DNA of 64,000 nucleotides from Caballeronia concitans (lineage in GTDB: Bacteria; Pseudomonadota; Gammaproteobacteria; Burkholderiales; Burkholderiaceae). Position 1 is the first letter of the stretch. Each line of letters starts with the position of its first letter. The DNA lies in the NCBI RefSeq assembly GCF_001544615.1, contig NZ_FCNV02000007.1:62001-126000 (forward strand). The letters are read 5' to 3'. The translations under genes were made by a program, and so were the position numbers. Shown here one piece after another: positions 16,421-26,156 of this stretch. The notes beneath the pieces are model-generated. The model searched no databases, had not been told where the DNA came from, and worked only from the letters and a program-made list of their open reading frames with translations.

Positions 16421-17554
16421 ATGACGGAGCCCATTTTGAGCCGCATCGACAATCCCGCTCGCGACCAGGAGGCCGGCGTCGCCGACTCCACGCAAGATAC
16501 GACCCGCATCGACGACACGCGCATCGGCGCGGTGCGTCCGCTGATTTCGCCGGCGCTGCTCATCGACGAACTGCCGGTCACGCCCGGCGTGCAGACGCTC
16601 GTGGAAGAGAGCCGCGCGTCGATTGCGAACATCCTGCACGGCCGCGATGACCGGCTCGTGGTCGTCGTCGGACCGTGTTCCATTCACGACCACGATCAGG
16701 CGATGCAATACGCCGAGCGCCTGAAAAGCGTCGCCGAGCGCCTGCGTGACGATCTTTTCATCGTGATGCGCGTGTACTTCGAAAAGCCGCGCACGACGGT
16801 CGGCTGGAAGGGCTATATCAACGATCCGCGTCTCGACGGCAGTTTCCGCATCAACGAAGGCCTGCGCCGCGCGCGCGAACTTCTGCTCGATATCAGCGGC
16901 CTCGGGCTGCCGACCGCCACCGAATTCCTCGACCTGCTGAGCCCGCAGTACATCGCCGATTTGATCGCGTGGGGCGCGATCGGCGCGCGCACGACGGAGA
17001 GCCAGAGTCATCGGCAGCTTGCTTCGGGGCTTTCGTGTCCGATCGGCTTCAAGAACGGCACCGATGGCGGCGTGCAGGTCGCCGCCGATGCGATCGTCGC
17101 GGCGAGCGCGAGCCACGCGTTCATGGGCATGACGAAGATGGGCATGGCCGCGATCTTCGAAACGCGCGGCAATGCCGACTGCCACGTGATTCTGCGCGGC
17201 GGCAAGAAGGGCCCCAACTACGACGCCGACAGCGTGAACGCAAGCTGTGCAGCGCTCGCGACGCTCGGCCAGCGCGAACAGGTGATGATCGATTTCTCGC
17301 ACGCGAACTCGAACAAGTCGCATCAGCGTCAGGTCGATGTCGCCGAGGACGTCGCGCGGCAACTGTCGGCGGGCGAGAAGCGCATCACGGGCGTCATGAT
17401 CGAAAGCCATCTCGAAGAAGGCCGGCAGGACCTGAAACCGGGCGTGCCGCTGAAGCACGGCGTATCGATCACCGATGCGTGCCTCGGCTGGACGCAGACC
17501 GAGCCGGTGCTGGAACTGCTCGCGGAAGCGGTGAGAAAGCGCCGGGCGCGATGA
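16421..17554 (+). CDS. 3-deoxy-7-phosphoheptulonate synthase (class I DAHP synthase)
   Basis: A 377-residue enzyme that condenses phosphoenolpyruvate and erythrose 4-phosphate, the first step of the shikimate pathway to aromatic amino acids. Typical class I landmarks are VVVVGPCSIHD near residue 82, FEKPRTTVGWKG, LPTATEFLD, WGAIGARTTESQSHR, GFKNGTDGG and the metal-binding segment MIDFSHANSNK. The N-terminal extension of roughly 25 residues is longer than in the E. coli AroF/G/H enzymes, and this region holds feedback-binding residues in the family. Which of AroF, AroG or AroH it corresponds to cannot be decided, so no symbol is given. Confidence 0.95.
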   Translation: MTEPILSRIDNPARDQEAGVADSTQDTTRIDDTRIGAVRPLISPALLIDELPVTPGVQTLVEESRASIANILHGRDDRLVVVVGPCSIHDHDQAMQYAERLKSVAERLRDDLFIVMRVYFEKPRTTVGWKGYINDPRLDGSFRINEGLRRARELLLDISGLGLPTATEFLDLLSPQYIADLIAWGAIGARTTESQSHRQLASGLSCPIGFKNGTDGGVQVAADAIVAASASHAFMGMTKMGMAAIFETRGNADCHVILRGGKKGPNYDADSVNASCAALATLGQREQVMIDFSHANSNKSHQRQVDVAEDVARQLSAGEKRITGVMIESHLEEGRQDLKPGVPLKHGVSITDACLGWTQTEPVLELLAEAVRKRRAR

Positions 17555-17577
17555 ACGTTGGATGAACGCCGTCGCGC

Positions 17578-20500
17578 TCAGGCCGCGGCGGCGGCATTCA
17601 ACGCATCGACGAGCGCGAACGGATCGTACGGCTTGCGCACTTGAATGGCGCGCGGCAACGCCTTGCGTTCGTCATCGCTCAGTGCAAGTTCGTAGCCCGT
17701 CACGAACACGACGCCCAGCGCGGGCTGGTCGCGACGCGCGGCCATCGCCAGTTCAACGCCCGATTTCCCCGCCAGATCCACGTCCGTCAGCAAGACGTCG
17801 AAGCGATGCTCGCGTAGCAGCGTCATCGCTTCATCCACGCTTGCCGCTTCCATCAGATCGAGCCCCATCGTGCGCAGCAGTTCGGCGCTGCTCGTGCGAA
17901 CGAGTTCGTTGTCTTCGACGAACAGCACGCGCCGGGCGGCAAGCGCGTCTTGCTGCGCCGTCTCCGGCTCTTTAGCGGGCGCATCGCCGGATTCGGTATC
18001 GTGCACGTTTCGTCCGAGCACGAGCCGGACCTTGCGTGCAAGCGCCTCGTGCGTATAAGGCTTGCTCAACAGGTCGATGCCTTCGTCGAGCCGCCCCGCA
18101 TGCACGATCGCGTTGTCCGTATAGCCCGACGTGAACAGCACGCCGATGCCCGGCACGCGCTCACGCGCCTTGCGCGCGAGTTCGGTGCTGCGCAGCGGCC
18201 CGGGCATCACGACATCGGTGAAGATCAGGTCGATGGGCACGCCGCTTTCGACGATCGCGAGCGCGCTCATCGCGTCCTTCGCGCGCAGCACGCGATAGCC
18301 GAGATCGGCCAGCAGCTCGACCACGGTGGCGCGCACTTCCTCGTCGTCCTCGACCACGAGGATCGTTTCGGTGCCGCCCTTGGCCGGCCCGGCTTCGACG
18401 TTCGTTTCGAGGTCTTCTTCCTCCCGCGCGCGCGGCAGGTAAATGCGCACCGTGGTGCCGTGCCCTTCCTCGCTGTACACCTTCACGTGCCCGCCCGACT
18501 GCTTGACGAAGCCGTACACCATCGAAAGTCCGAGGCCCGTGCCCTGGCCTTCGCGCTTCGTCGTGAAGAACGGCTCGAACGCGCGTTCCTGCACTTCGGG
18601 CGACATGCCCGCTCCCGTGTCCGTGACCGCGACCATCACGTACTGGCCGGGCAATACATCGACGTTGCGCAAGGCGTAGGTTTCATCGAGCGATGCATTG
18701 CCCGCCTCGATGGTCAGCTTGCCGTGGCCGTTCATCGCGTCGCGGGCGTTGATCGCGAGATTGAGCAGCGCGTTCTCGACCTGGAACGGATCGACGAGCG
18801 TATTCCACAGGCCGCCCGTGATGACCGTTTCGATCTCGATGCCGTCGCCGAGCGCGCGGCGGAACATGTCGTCGAGACCGCGCACGAAGCGGCCCAGATT
18901 GACGACCTTCGGCGCGAGCGGCTGGCGTCGCCCGAATGCGAGCAGTTGCGAGGCGAGATTCGCGCCGCGCACCACGCCAGCGAGCGCGCTGCGCACGCGC
19001 TGCTCGGCTTTCTCGTGGCCCGCGACATCTTTCACGAGCAGTTGCAGGTTGCCGCCGATCACTTGCAGCAGGTTGTTGAAGTCGTGCGCGACGCCGCCCG
19101 TCAGCTTGCCGATGGCCTCCATCTTCTGCGCCATGCGCAGCGCTTCTTCGGCGTGACGCAGCGCATCGGCGGTTTCGCGGTCGGCGGTGACGTCGCGGCC
19201 CACGCCGTGAATGCGCCGCGTGCGCGGATCGAGCGACAGCGTCCACGCGATCCAGCGCCATCCGCCATCCATGCGCGCAAGGCGGCATTCATAACGCACC
19301 GGCGTGCCGCTCGCCCGCAGGCGGTCGATCTCGAATTCGGCGGCGGCCGCGTCGTCGGGATGCACGAGTTCCAGCATCGTGCGTGCATGCAGACGCTGCT
19401 CATCCATGCCGAGCACCGACGCCCACGACGGACTCACGCGCAAGAGCGCGCCGTCGAAGCTCGCGATGACGAACAGGTCTTCGCTCAGTTCCCAGAGCCG
19501 GTCGCGGTCCGCGACGACTTCCGTCACGCGGCGCTCCAGCGTTTCGTTGAGATCGCGCAGCGCGGTCTGCGCCTTGGTGCGCTCGGCGATTTCGTCCTGC
19601 GCCGCCTGAAAGAGCCGCGCATTGTCGATGGCGATGGCCGCCTGTGCCGCGATGCCTTCGATGATCTGCTCGGCGCGTTCATGGAAAATATCCGGCTCCG
19701 GATGCCCGAAGAACAGGCCGCCGAGCACTTCGCCCGTGCGCGACACGACCGGCGCGGCGAGATAGCTGCGCACCGCGAGATGGCCCTTCGGCATGCCGTG
19801 ATGCGGCGCGTTGTGGCCGTATCGCGGGTCCTTCGTGATATCCGCCGAACGGACGATGCCTTCGCCGCGGAACGTCGGCCCGAACACGGATGTGTTGCGC
19901 GGCATCGGGAACTTGGAGAAGCTGTCCTTCGGCACGCCTGAGAGCGCGTACAGCGTGTAGCTGCCGCCTTCGTTGTCGAGCACGTTGTAGAAGAACGAGC
20001 CGAACGCCGCGCCGGTCAGTTCCGTGGCGGCGTCCGTCACCACCTGCACCGCGCGCGACAGATCGAGTTCCGCCGCGATCGTCGTGCCCACGCGGTTCAG
20101 CACTTCCAGCACGCGCGAATCTTCGCGAAGTTTGCGCTCCGTTTCCTGCCGAAGCCGCGCGAGCCGCAGATTGCTCGATACGCGCGCGAGCAGTTCGCGC
20201 GCGGAGAAGGGCTTGGTCAGATAATCGTCGGCGCCGGCATCGAGGCCGCCCACGCGCGCTTCTTCGCCCGCGCGCGCGGACAGCAGCACGACCGGCGTCT
20301 CGCGCAGCGTCTCGTCCTCGCGCACCGCGCGCAGCAGGCCGAAGCCGTCGAGACGCGGCATCATCACGTCCGACACGATCACTTCCGGGCGCAACGCGCG
20401 GGCGGCTTCGAGCGCGGCGGCGCCATCGGCGGCGACGATCACGTCGTGGCCCGCCGACGCCAGCATGCGGCGCATGTAGTCGCGCAGGTCGGTGTTGTCG

Positions 20501-22434
20501 TCGACCACGAGCACGCGGCCTGTCAACGCCGCATCGCCTTCGGCATGCGCGAGCGGCGCGTTGATGTCGCTGATCGCGTCGATGGCTTCGTTCGCCGCAT
20601 CGGACGTCCAGCGCAATGCGGCGTCGACGTAGCTGCGCGCGCCGCTGCTCGCTTCGGCGCGCGAGGCGTCGTCGCGCACGACGGCCGTCGGCTGCGCGGC
20701 GGGCAGCGTGACCCTGAAGCACGCGCCTTTGCCCGGCCGGCTCTCCACGCCGATACGCCCGCCATGCAGCTTCACCAGCTCGTGCACCATCGCGAGTCCG
20801 ATGCCGCTGCCTTCCACCGAACGCCCCGTCGCGCCCGCCACGCGATGAAAGCGCTCGAACACGCGCTCGAGTTCGTCGGCGGGAATGCCGATGCCCGTAT
20901 CGCGCACGCACATCTCGATCTCGCTGTCACCGCGCGCGTGCAGGGACACGATAATCGCGCCGTCGAACGTGAACTTGAACGCGTTCGACAGCAGGTTCAT
21001 CACGACCTTCTCCCACATGTCGCGGTCGATGTCCGCGAGAAGCGGCGTGTCGGGAATATCGGTGCGAAGCTCGAGCCCGGCGGTTTCGATCGCCGAGCGA
21101 AACAGCGACGCAAGCTCCGCGGTGAACGCGGCAATGTCCGTCGTCTGGCGATGAATCTCGATGCGCCCCGCCTCGATGCGCGAAAAGTCGAGCAGCGCGT
21201 TGACGAGCTTCAGGAGCCGCAAGCCGTTGCGATGAACCATCTCGACGAGCCGCACGTCGCCGGGCGCGACGCGCTCGTGATTGGCGAGCATCTCTTCGAG
21301 CGGGCCGAGCATCAGCGTGAGCGGCGTCCTGAACTCGTGGCTGATGTTCGAGAAGAACGTGGTCTTCGCGCGGTCGATTTCCGCGAGCGCTTCGGCGCGG
21401 CGGCGTTCTTCGTCGTAAGCGTGCGCGTAGCCGATCGCCGCGCCGATCTGCCCGGCGACGAGATTCATGAACGCGCGATAGCCGTCGTCGAACAGGCGAT
21501 ACGGATTCAGCGCGACGACGAGCACGCCCGCGTGGCCGGTCTCGCCGGTCGGCGCGATCGGCATGAGGACCGCGCGCGTGGGCGCGGCGTTCCATGCGCC
21601 GCTCGGCAACGGCGCATCGATATGTTCGTGCAGATTCGTCACGAGCCGCGACTGGTTATCGCGCAGGACTTCGTGGATCGGCCACGGTTCGCGTTGTCCG
21701 GCGTGGACGGTCTCGGGCGCGGCGGGATGCCCCGGCGCGATGCCGCATGCGCCGACGAGCGTCGCCGTCTGATTGCCCGGCTCGGCGGCGTAGAGCAGCG
21801 CGAACGGCATGTCGCGCGGCGCGTTGCGCAGCGCCTTCATCGAGCGTTCGCAGGCTTCCCGCCAGGTGCGCGCATCGGCGGCGTAGGTCGCGAGTTCGCG
21901 CAGCACGAGAAGCTGGCGCTCGCCGAGCACGCGTTGCGTGTCGTCGCTGTTCGCGCAGATGATGCCGCCCGCGCCGCCCCGGTCGTCGGGAATCGGGCTG
22001 TAGGAGAACGTGTAGTACGTTTCCTCCGGGAAGCCGTTGCGCTCCATGATGAGCAGCTTCTGTTCGACGAACGTGCCTTCGACGCCCGCGAGCGCGGTAT
22101 CGAGCAGCGGCCCGATGTCGTTCCAGATCTCGCGCCATACGGCCGAAGTCGGCTGGCCGAGCGCATGCGGATGCTTGCCGCCGATGATCGACTTGTACGC
22201 GTCGTTATAGAAGAACAGCAGGTCGCGGCCCCAGCCGATCCAGATGGGCTGGCGCGACGTCAGCATGATGCGGATGGCGGTCTTGAGACTTTGTGGCCAA
22301 TGGACCGGCTCGCCGAGCGTGGTTTGTGTCCAGTCGAAGCCACGGATGAGCACGCCCATCTCGCCGCCGCCGAGGAGAAAGCTCGGGTCGCCGGGGCGCG
22401 ATGTCATATCCGGGATCAGATTGCTGGAATCCAT
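17578..22434 (-). CDS. Multidomain hybrid sensor histidine kinase with two kinase cores and three receivers
   Basis: A 1618-residue signalling protein without membrane segments, so probably cytoplasmic. Order: PAS-like (about 45-165), GAF-like (175-345), HisKA with His366 in SNISHEFRTPL, ATPase domain (465-585), receiver with Asp689 in SDVMMPRLDG, GAF (770-945), PAS (975-1085), second HisKA with His1117 in GGVAHDFNNLL, ATPase domain (1210-1335), receiver with Asp1407 in TDVVMPG, receiver with Asp1551 in LTDVDLAGKSG. All phosphoacceptor residues are intact. GTGAGGAG precedes the ATG. There is no output domain, so signal passes to another protein. No partner regulator is adjacent; the genes either side are DAHP synthase and a TPR protein. 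Confidence 0.93.
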   Translation of the reverse strand: MDSSNLIPDMTSRPGDPSFLLGGGEMGVLIRGFDWTQTTLGEPVHWPQSLKTAIRIMLTSRQPIWIGWGRDLLFFYNDAYKSIIGGKHPHALGQPTSAVWREIWNDIGPLLDTALAGVEGTFVEQKLLIMERNGFPEETYYTFSYSPIPDDRGGAGGIICANSDDTQRVLGERQLLVLRELATYAADARTWREACERSMKALRNAPRDMPFALLYAAEPGNQTATLVGACGIAPGHPAAPETVHAGQREPWPIHEVLRDNQSRLVTNLHEHIDAPLPSGAWNAAPTRAVLMPIAPTGETGHAGVLVVALNPYRLFDDGYRAFMNLVAGQIGAAIGYAHAYDEERRRAEALAEIDRAKTTFFSNISHEFRTPLTLMLGPLEEMLANHERVAPGDVRLVEMVHRNGLRLLKLVNALLDFSRIEAGRIEIHRQTTDIAAFTAELASLFRSAIETAGLELRTDIPDTPLLADIDRDMWEKVVMNLLSNAFKFTFDGAIIVSLHARGDSEIEMCVRDTGIGIPADELERVFERFHRVAGATGRSVEGSGIGLAMVHELVKLHGGRIGVESRPGKGACFRVTLPAAQPTAVVRDDASRAEASSGARSYVDAALRWTSDAANEAIDAISDINAPLAHAEGDAALTGRVLVVDDNTDLRDYMRRMLASAGHDVIVAADGAAALEAARALRPEVIVSDVMMPRLDGFGLLRAVREDETLRETPVVLLSARAGEEARVGGLDAGADDYLTKPFSARELLARVSSNLRLARLRQETERKLREDSRVLEVLNRVGTTIAAELDLSRAVQVVTDAATELTGAAFGSFFYNVLDNEGGSYTLYALSGVPKDSFSKFPMPRNTSVFGPTFRGEGIVRSADITKDPRYGHNAPHHGMPKGHLAVRSYLAAPVVSRTGEVLGGLFFGHPEPDIFHERAEQIIEGIAAQAAIAIDNARLFQAAQDEIAERTKAQTALRDLNETLERRVTEVVADRDRLWELSEDLFVIASFDGALLRVSPSWASVLGMDEQRLHARTMLELVHPDDAAAAEFEIDRLRASGTPVRYECRLARMDGGWRWIAWTLSLDPRTRRIHGVGRDVTADRETADALRHAEEALRMAQKMEAIGKLTGGVAHDFNNLLQVIGGNLQLLVKDVAGHEKAEQRVRSALAGVVRGANLASQLLAFGRRQPLAPKVVNLGRFVRGLDDMFRRALGDGIEIETVITGGLWNTLVDPFQVENALLNLAINARDAMNGHGKLTIEAGNASLDETYALRNVDVLPGQYVMVAVTDTGAGMSPEVQERAFEPFFTTKREGQGTGLGLSMVYGFVKQSGGHVKVYSEEGHGTTVRIYLPRAREEEDLETNVEAGPAKGGTETILVVEDDEEVRATVVELLADLGYRVLRAKDAMSALAIVESGVPIDLIFTDVVMPGPLRSTELARKARERVPGIGVLFTSGYTDNAIVHAGRLDEGIDLLSKPYTHEALARKVRLVLGRNVHDTESGDAPAKEPETAQQDALAARRVLFVEDNELVRTSSAELLRTMGLDLMEAASVDEAMTLLREHRFDVLLTDVDLAGKSGVELAMAARRDQPALGVVFVTGYELALSDDERKALPRAIQVRKPYDPFALVDALNAAAAA

Positions 22435-22898
22435 TGACGCTGTAGCTCCTCACTGTCTATCGATGCGGCCATTCAACGCCGCAGGGTGACGTTTCTTTTG
22501 GGATAAAGCTTCGGAATTTTCGCATGGAATATGCGGAAAGCCGGGCCGTCGTGCTTGTTCCGGATCGCGCGCAAGTGCGTAGCAAGCATCGTGACCGGGC
22601 GGCTGACATGCTTTTGTCGAAGGCACTGAAGGCGAATAACGCCAACGCCGATAATCGGCGTTTCACGCAATCGCACCCCGATCGTTGGCAATAATTTTTG
22701 GACTATACGCGAATGCATCCGTTAATGTTCGCCCTTTGAAATAGCAATAATGCGAAGCCGGATTTAGCGGCATCGACTAGATCACGCTGAAAATCGGCGC
22801 CCGGGCGATGCGTTCGCGTGCCGCGCGTCGTGGCGCTTTCCTCATTTCCGTTAGCGGCCATTCGAATAACGTTTTATCCCCGGCACGAGAATCAACTC
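22435..22898. other. Intergenic region upstream of the kinase and TPR genes
   Basis: A 464-base divergent gap, less GC-rich than its surroundings between about 22490 and 22760. It presumably carries the promoters of the large kinase gene and of the TPR gene. A short imperfect inverted repeat (TTTCGCAT around 22518 and ATGCGGAAA around 22530) is visible. No gene is supported. Confidence 0.4.
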
Positions 22899-23483
22899 AT
22901 GAATGAAGAGACGAGCCTTAATCGCGAGCGCCTCGCTGAAGCGGAAACCATGCTTCGCGGCGAATTGGCCGATAACCCGAATTCCGTCGCGACGTATAAC
23001 AATCTGGCGCTCGTCCTTCGTCAACTCGGCCGTCCCTCCGAGGCCGAGCGGCTGCTTCGGCATGCACTGACGTTGCAGCCCGATTCGGCTGACATTCATC
23101 TGAATCTCTCACTGCTTCTTTTCGATCAGCGGCTTTACGGCGGATGCGAAACCATGCTGAACGCGGCGCTGGCGCTGCGTCCGGATTTCGCGCTGGCCAA
23201 ACACCTGCTCGGCCTGGCGCTTCAGGCGCAGGGCCGCATGGATGAAGCCGGCAACGCATTCACCGGGGCGATTGCCGACGATCGCGGCTTCGCACTGGCG
23301 CATCTCGCGCTCGGTCGCTGGCTGCGCATTGACGTGCGCTGGGGGCAAGCGGAAGCTGCATGCCGCCGGGCGATCGACCTGGGACGAAGTGATCGGCCGT
23401 GTCGTGATGAGCCTGGCGGAGTTCAGGCAAAACGCGTGACGAAGCGATTCTCAGTCAGCCGCATGGACAAAAGCTATATGTAA
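22899..23483 (+). CDS. TPR-repeat protein, probably frameshifted near its end
   Basis: A 194-residue frame of which about 155 residues are tandem tetratricopeptide repeats: ATYNNLALVLRQLGRPSEAE, ADIHLNLSLLLFDQRLYGGC, ALAKHLLGLALQAQGRMDEA and FALAHLALGRWL mark four units. Such repeats form a protein-binding scaffold. After about residue 163 the reading frame shows poor coding character (many A/T third positions), whereas the frame one step away from about 23385 to the TGA at 23437-23439 has typical G/C third positions (encoding WDEVIGRVVMSLAEFRQ). This points to a frameshift, real or from sequencing. The start at 22899 has only a weak ribosome site. Confidence 0.6.
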   Translation: MNEETSLNRERLAEAETMLRGELADNPNSVATYNNLALVLRQLGRPSEAERLLRHALTLQPDSADIHLNLSLLLFDQRLYGGCETMLNAALALRPDFALAKHLLGLALQAQGRMDEAGNAFTGAIADDRGFALAHLALGRWLRIDVRWGQAEAACRRAIDLGRSDRPCRDEPGGVQAKRVTKRFSVSRMDKSYM

Positions 23484-23532
23484 GGCTTGCTTCTTGCTCG
23501 TGCATGAATATGTAATCGCAGGGAGAAAATTC

Positions 23533-24048
23533 ATGCAGAAGCCGAAGCCCACATCGACCGATCAGCTCGACACCATCCCAGACACGAGCAGCCCCGCCTA
23601 CGCGAAGGCGAATCCCGTGATGCGCGCGTTCGACAGCTTCGCGAGCCTCGTCACGCGCTGGGCCGGCTCGCCGTTTGCATTCGGCTTCGCGGTCACGAGC
23701 ATCGTGGTATGGGTCGCCACTGGCCCCATCTTTCATTATTCCGATGGCTGGCAACTCGTCATCAACACGGGCACGACGATCATCACCTTCCTGATGGTGT
23801 TCCTGATCCAGCAGAGCCAGAACAAGGACAGCGTCGCGCTGCATCTGAAGCTGAACGAGTTGCTCGCGACGCACCGCACGGCGAGCAATCAACTCATCGG
23901 CATCGAGGATGCGAGCGAGGAAGAACTGCGCAGGCTCGCCGCCGCGTATTTGCGTCTCGCCTCGGAAGGCAGCACGCGCGGGGGCGCGGCGCGGTCGCCT
24001 GCATGCGAAGTGGAAGTCGAAGGCGCAAGCGACAAGGACGCGCGTTGA
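23533..24048 (+). CDS. Low-affinity iron permease family protein
   Basis: A 171-residue inner-membrane protein with two hydrophobic segments (about residues 48-64 and 74-93) and the family pattern SPFAFGFAVTSIVVW, then INTGTTIITFLMVFLIQQSQNKDS and LHLKLNELL. The name comes from yeast Fet4-related sequences; direct iron transport by the short bacterial versions is not established. AGGGAGAAAATTC precedes the ATG at 23533. The C-terminal 40 residues are polar and variable. It stands alone between the TPR gene and the convergent PoxB-like gene. Confidence 0.82.
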   Translation: MQKPKPTSTDQLDTIPDTSSPAYAKANPVMRAFDSFASLVTRWAGSPFAFGFAVTSIVVWVATGPIFHYSDGWQLVINTGTTIITFLMVFLIQQSQNKDSVALHLKLNELLATHRTASNQLIGIEDASEEELRRLAAAYLRLASEGSTRGGAARSPACEVEVEGASDKDAR

Positions 24049-24096
24049 GCGCATCGATGCCGCCTCGAAGCAGCATCGCGCGGCCTCGTGCGCGCA

Positions 24097-25890
24097 TCAG
24101 TCCTTGTGGCCCGGCAGCACCGCGCCGATGACCTGCTTCGCCGTGTCGATGATCACGTTGCGCTGATTCGGATCGCCCTCGAAGAGCGTCGTCGCGAACG
24201 CCTTCGCCTGCTGCAGCGTGATATGCGGCGGCAGCGGCGGCACGTTCGGATCGGCTTTCACTTCGATCACCACGGGGCGATCCGACGCCAGCGCTTCGTC
24301 CCAGACGGCGGCCATGCGTTCGGCATCGTCGACATAGAAGCCGCGCAGTCCGATCATTTCCGCGAACCGGTGATACGGCACCGACGGAATGTCCTGCGAC
24401 GCTTCGAACTTGGGATCGCCGTTCATCACGCGCTGCTCCCACGTGACCTGATTCAGGTCTTCGTTATTGAGCACCATGCAGATCCATCGCGGATCGGACC
24501 ATTGTTTCCAGTACTTCGATACGGTGATGAGTTCGGCCATGTTGTTCATCTGCATGGCGCCATCGCCGACGAGCGCGATCACGGGCCGCTCGGGATGTGC
24601 GAACTTGGCCGCGATGGCGTACGGCACCGCTGCGCCCATCGACGCAAGGCCGCCCGATAAAGAGCACATCATGCCGCGTTTCACTTTGAGATCGCGCGCG
24701 TACCAGTTGGCGCATGATCCCGAATCACTGGTGACGATCGCGTTCGACGGAACACGCGGCGACAGTTCCCATACCGTGCGTTGCGGATTCACGCCGGTCG
24801 TTCCCGCTTCCAGCGCGCGCTTTTCGAGCTTCTTCCACCAGTCGCCCATCCAGCCTTCGATGTCCTTGCGCCATGCGTGATCGGTCTTTTCCTCAAGCAG
24901 CGGAAGAAGCGCACGCAAGGTCTCGGCGCTATCGCCGACGAGGTTCACTTCCATCGGATAACGGATGGACAACATGTCCGGCTTGATATCGATCTGCACG
25001 CCGCGCGCTTGTCCTTCCTTCGGCAGAAACTCGGAGTACGGAAAGCCCGAGCCGATCATCAATAGCGTGTCGCATTCGGTCATCAGCTTGTAGCTCGGCT
25101 CGGTGCCGAGCAGGCCGATCGATCCCGTCACGTATGGAAGATCGTCGGGCAACGCGGCCTTGCCGAGCAGCGCCTTCGCGACGCCCGCGCCCAACTTTTC
25201 CGCGATGGCGATGACTTCATCGGTAGCCTGAAGCGCGCCCGCGCCGACGAGAATCGCGACCTTCTTGCCTGCGTTGAGCACATCGGCGGCGCGTTGCAAA
25301 TCATTTGCATAAGGCACGACTTTCGGCGCGCTGAAACCCACGCCCGAGTGCAGCGTGCCGTGCTTGCGCGCGGGCGCTTCGTATTCGAGGTCCTGCAGAT
25401 CGTTCGGCAGAATCAGTGCCGTGACCTTGCGTTCGCCGATCGCCGTGCGCACCGCCCGATCGACGAGATGCCTGATTTGCGACGGCACGCTCGCCTGCTG
25501 CGCGAATGCACCGGCGACGTCCTTGAACATCGCTTGCAGATCGACTTCCTGCTGATAATGCCCGCCGAGCGCCGCACGCGCCTGTTGGCCCACGATGGCG
25601 AGCACGGGCATGTGGTCGAGCCGTGCATCGTAGAGACCGGTGATGAGATGCGCGGCGCCCGGTCCGGAAGTGGCGATGCACACGCCGAGTTCGCCGGTGA
25701 ACTTTGCATGCGCGGACGCCATGAACGCGGCCATTTCCTCGTGCCGCGCCTGAATGAATTCGATCTTGCCCTTCGCGCGATTGAGCGCGCCGAACACGCC
25801 GTTGATGCCATCGCCGGGATAGCCATAGATGCGGCGCACGCCCCAGGCGTGCAGACGGTCGATCAGAAAATCGCCGACGGTGATGCTCAT
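24097..25890 (-). CDS. Thiamine-diphosphate enzyme, pyruvate oxidase/PoxB-like
   Basis: A 597-residue enzyme of the acetolactate synthase/pyruvate oxidase fold. The N-terminal domain has the catalytic glutamate (Glu51 in QARHEEMAAF) and GYPGDGINGVFGALNR. The C-terminal ThDP domain carries ALVGDGAMQMNNMAEL followed by VLNNEDLNQVTWEQR (the GDG to N-N metal/ThDP motif). PoxB-type enzymes decarboxylate pyruvate to acetate and pass electrons to quinone, but related proteins use other 2-oxo acids, so the substrate is open. The typical C-terminal membrane-binding tail of E. coli PoxB is not obvious. CGGAGG precedes the ATG at 25890. Confidence 0.85.
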   Translation of the reverse strand: MSITVGDFLIDRLHAWGVRRIYGYPGDGINGVFGALNRAKGKIEFIQARHEEMAAFMASAHAKFTGELGVCIATSGPGAAHLITGLYDARLDHMPVLAIVGQQARAALGGHYQQEVDLQAMFKDVAGAFAQQASVPSQIRHLVDRAVRTAIGERKVTALILPNDLQDLEYEAPARKHGTLHSGVGFSAPKVVPYANDLQRAADVLNAGKKVAILVGAGALQATDEVIAIAEKLGAGVAKALLGKAALPDDLPYVTGSIGLLGTEPSYKLMTECDTLLMIGSGFPYSEFLPKEGQARGVQIDIKPDMLSIRYPMEVNLVGDSAETLRALLPLLEEKTDHAWRKDIEGWMGDWWKKLEKRALEAGTTGVNPQRTVWELSPRVPSNAIVTSDSGSCANWYARDLKVKRGMMCSLSGGLASMGAAVPYAIAAKFAHPERPVIALVGDGAMQMNNMAELITVSKYWKQWSDPRWICMVLNNEDLNQVTWEQRVMNGDPKFEASQDIPSVPYHRFAEMIGLRGFYVDDAERMAAVWDEALASDRPVVIEVKADPNVPPLPPHITLQQAKAFATTLFEGDPNQRNVIIDTAKQVIGAVLPGHKD

Positions 25891-26156
25891 GATGAGGCCT
25901 CCGTGATGCGGTCGGAAAGGGATGCGGGAACCAGAGCGAGTGAGCAATGCACATGCCGTATCCATTCAATCGCGGCGATGTAACGGTCGCGTAAGAACAG
26001 TGAAAACATGGGGCAATCCCGGATGATTCGATCGTCCTAGGACATGCGTGCGGACAATTGGCTTCTGTATGGTGGACTCAAGACGGCGCGACATGCACGC
26101 ACGAAGCAACACGCTTCGCTTCGACGCCGATTCACTGACGCATCCGGACCACGAAC

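Noticed and set aside
17950-22437. Two long plus-strand frames (663 codons each) opposite the large hybrid kinase.
   Set aside because: Same reason: composition is dominated by Arg, Ala and His, no motif is present, and the minus-strand kinase domains are unambiguous.
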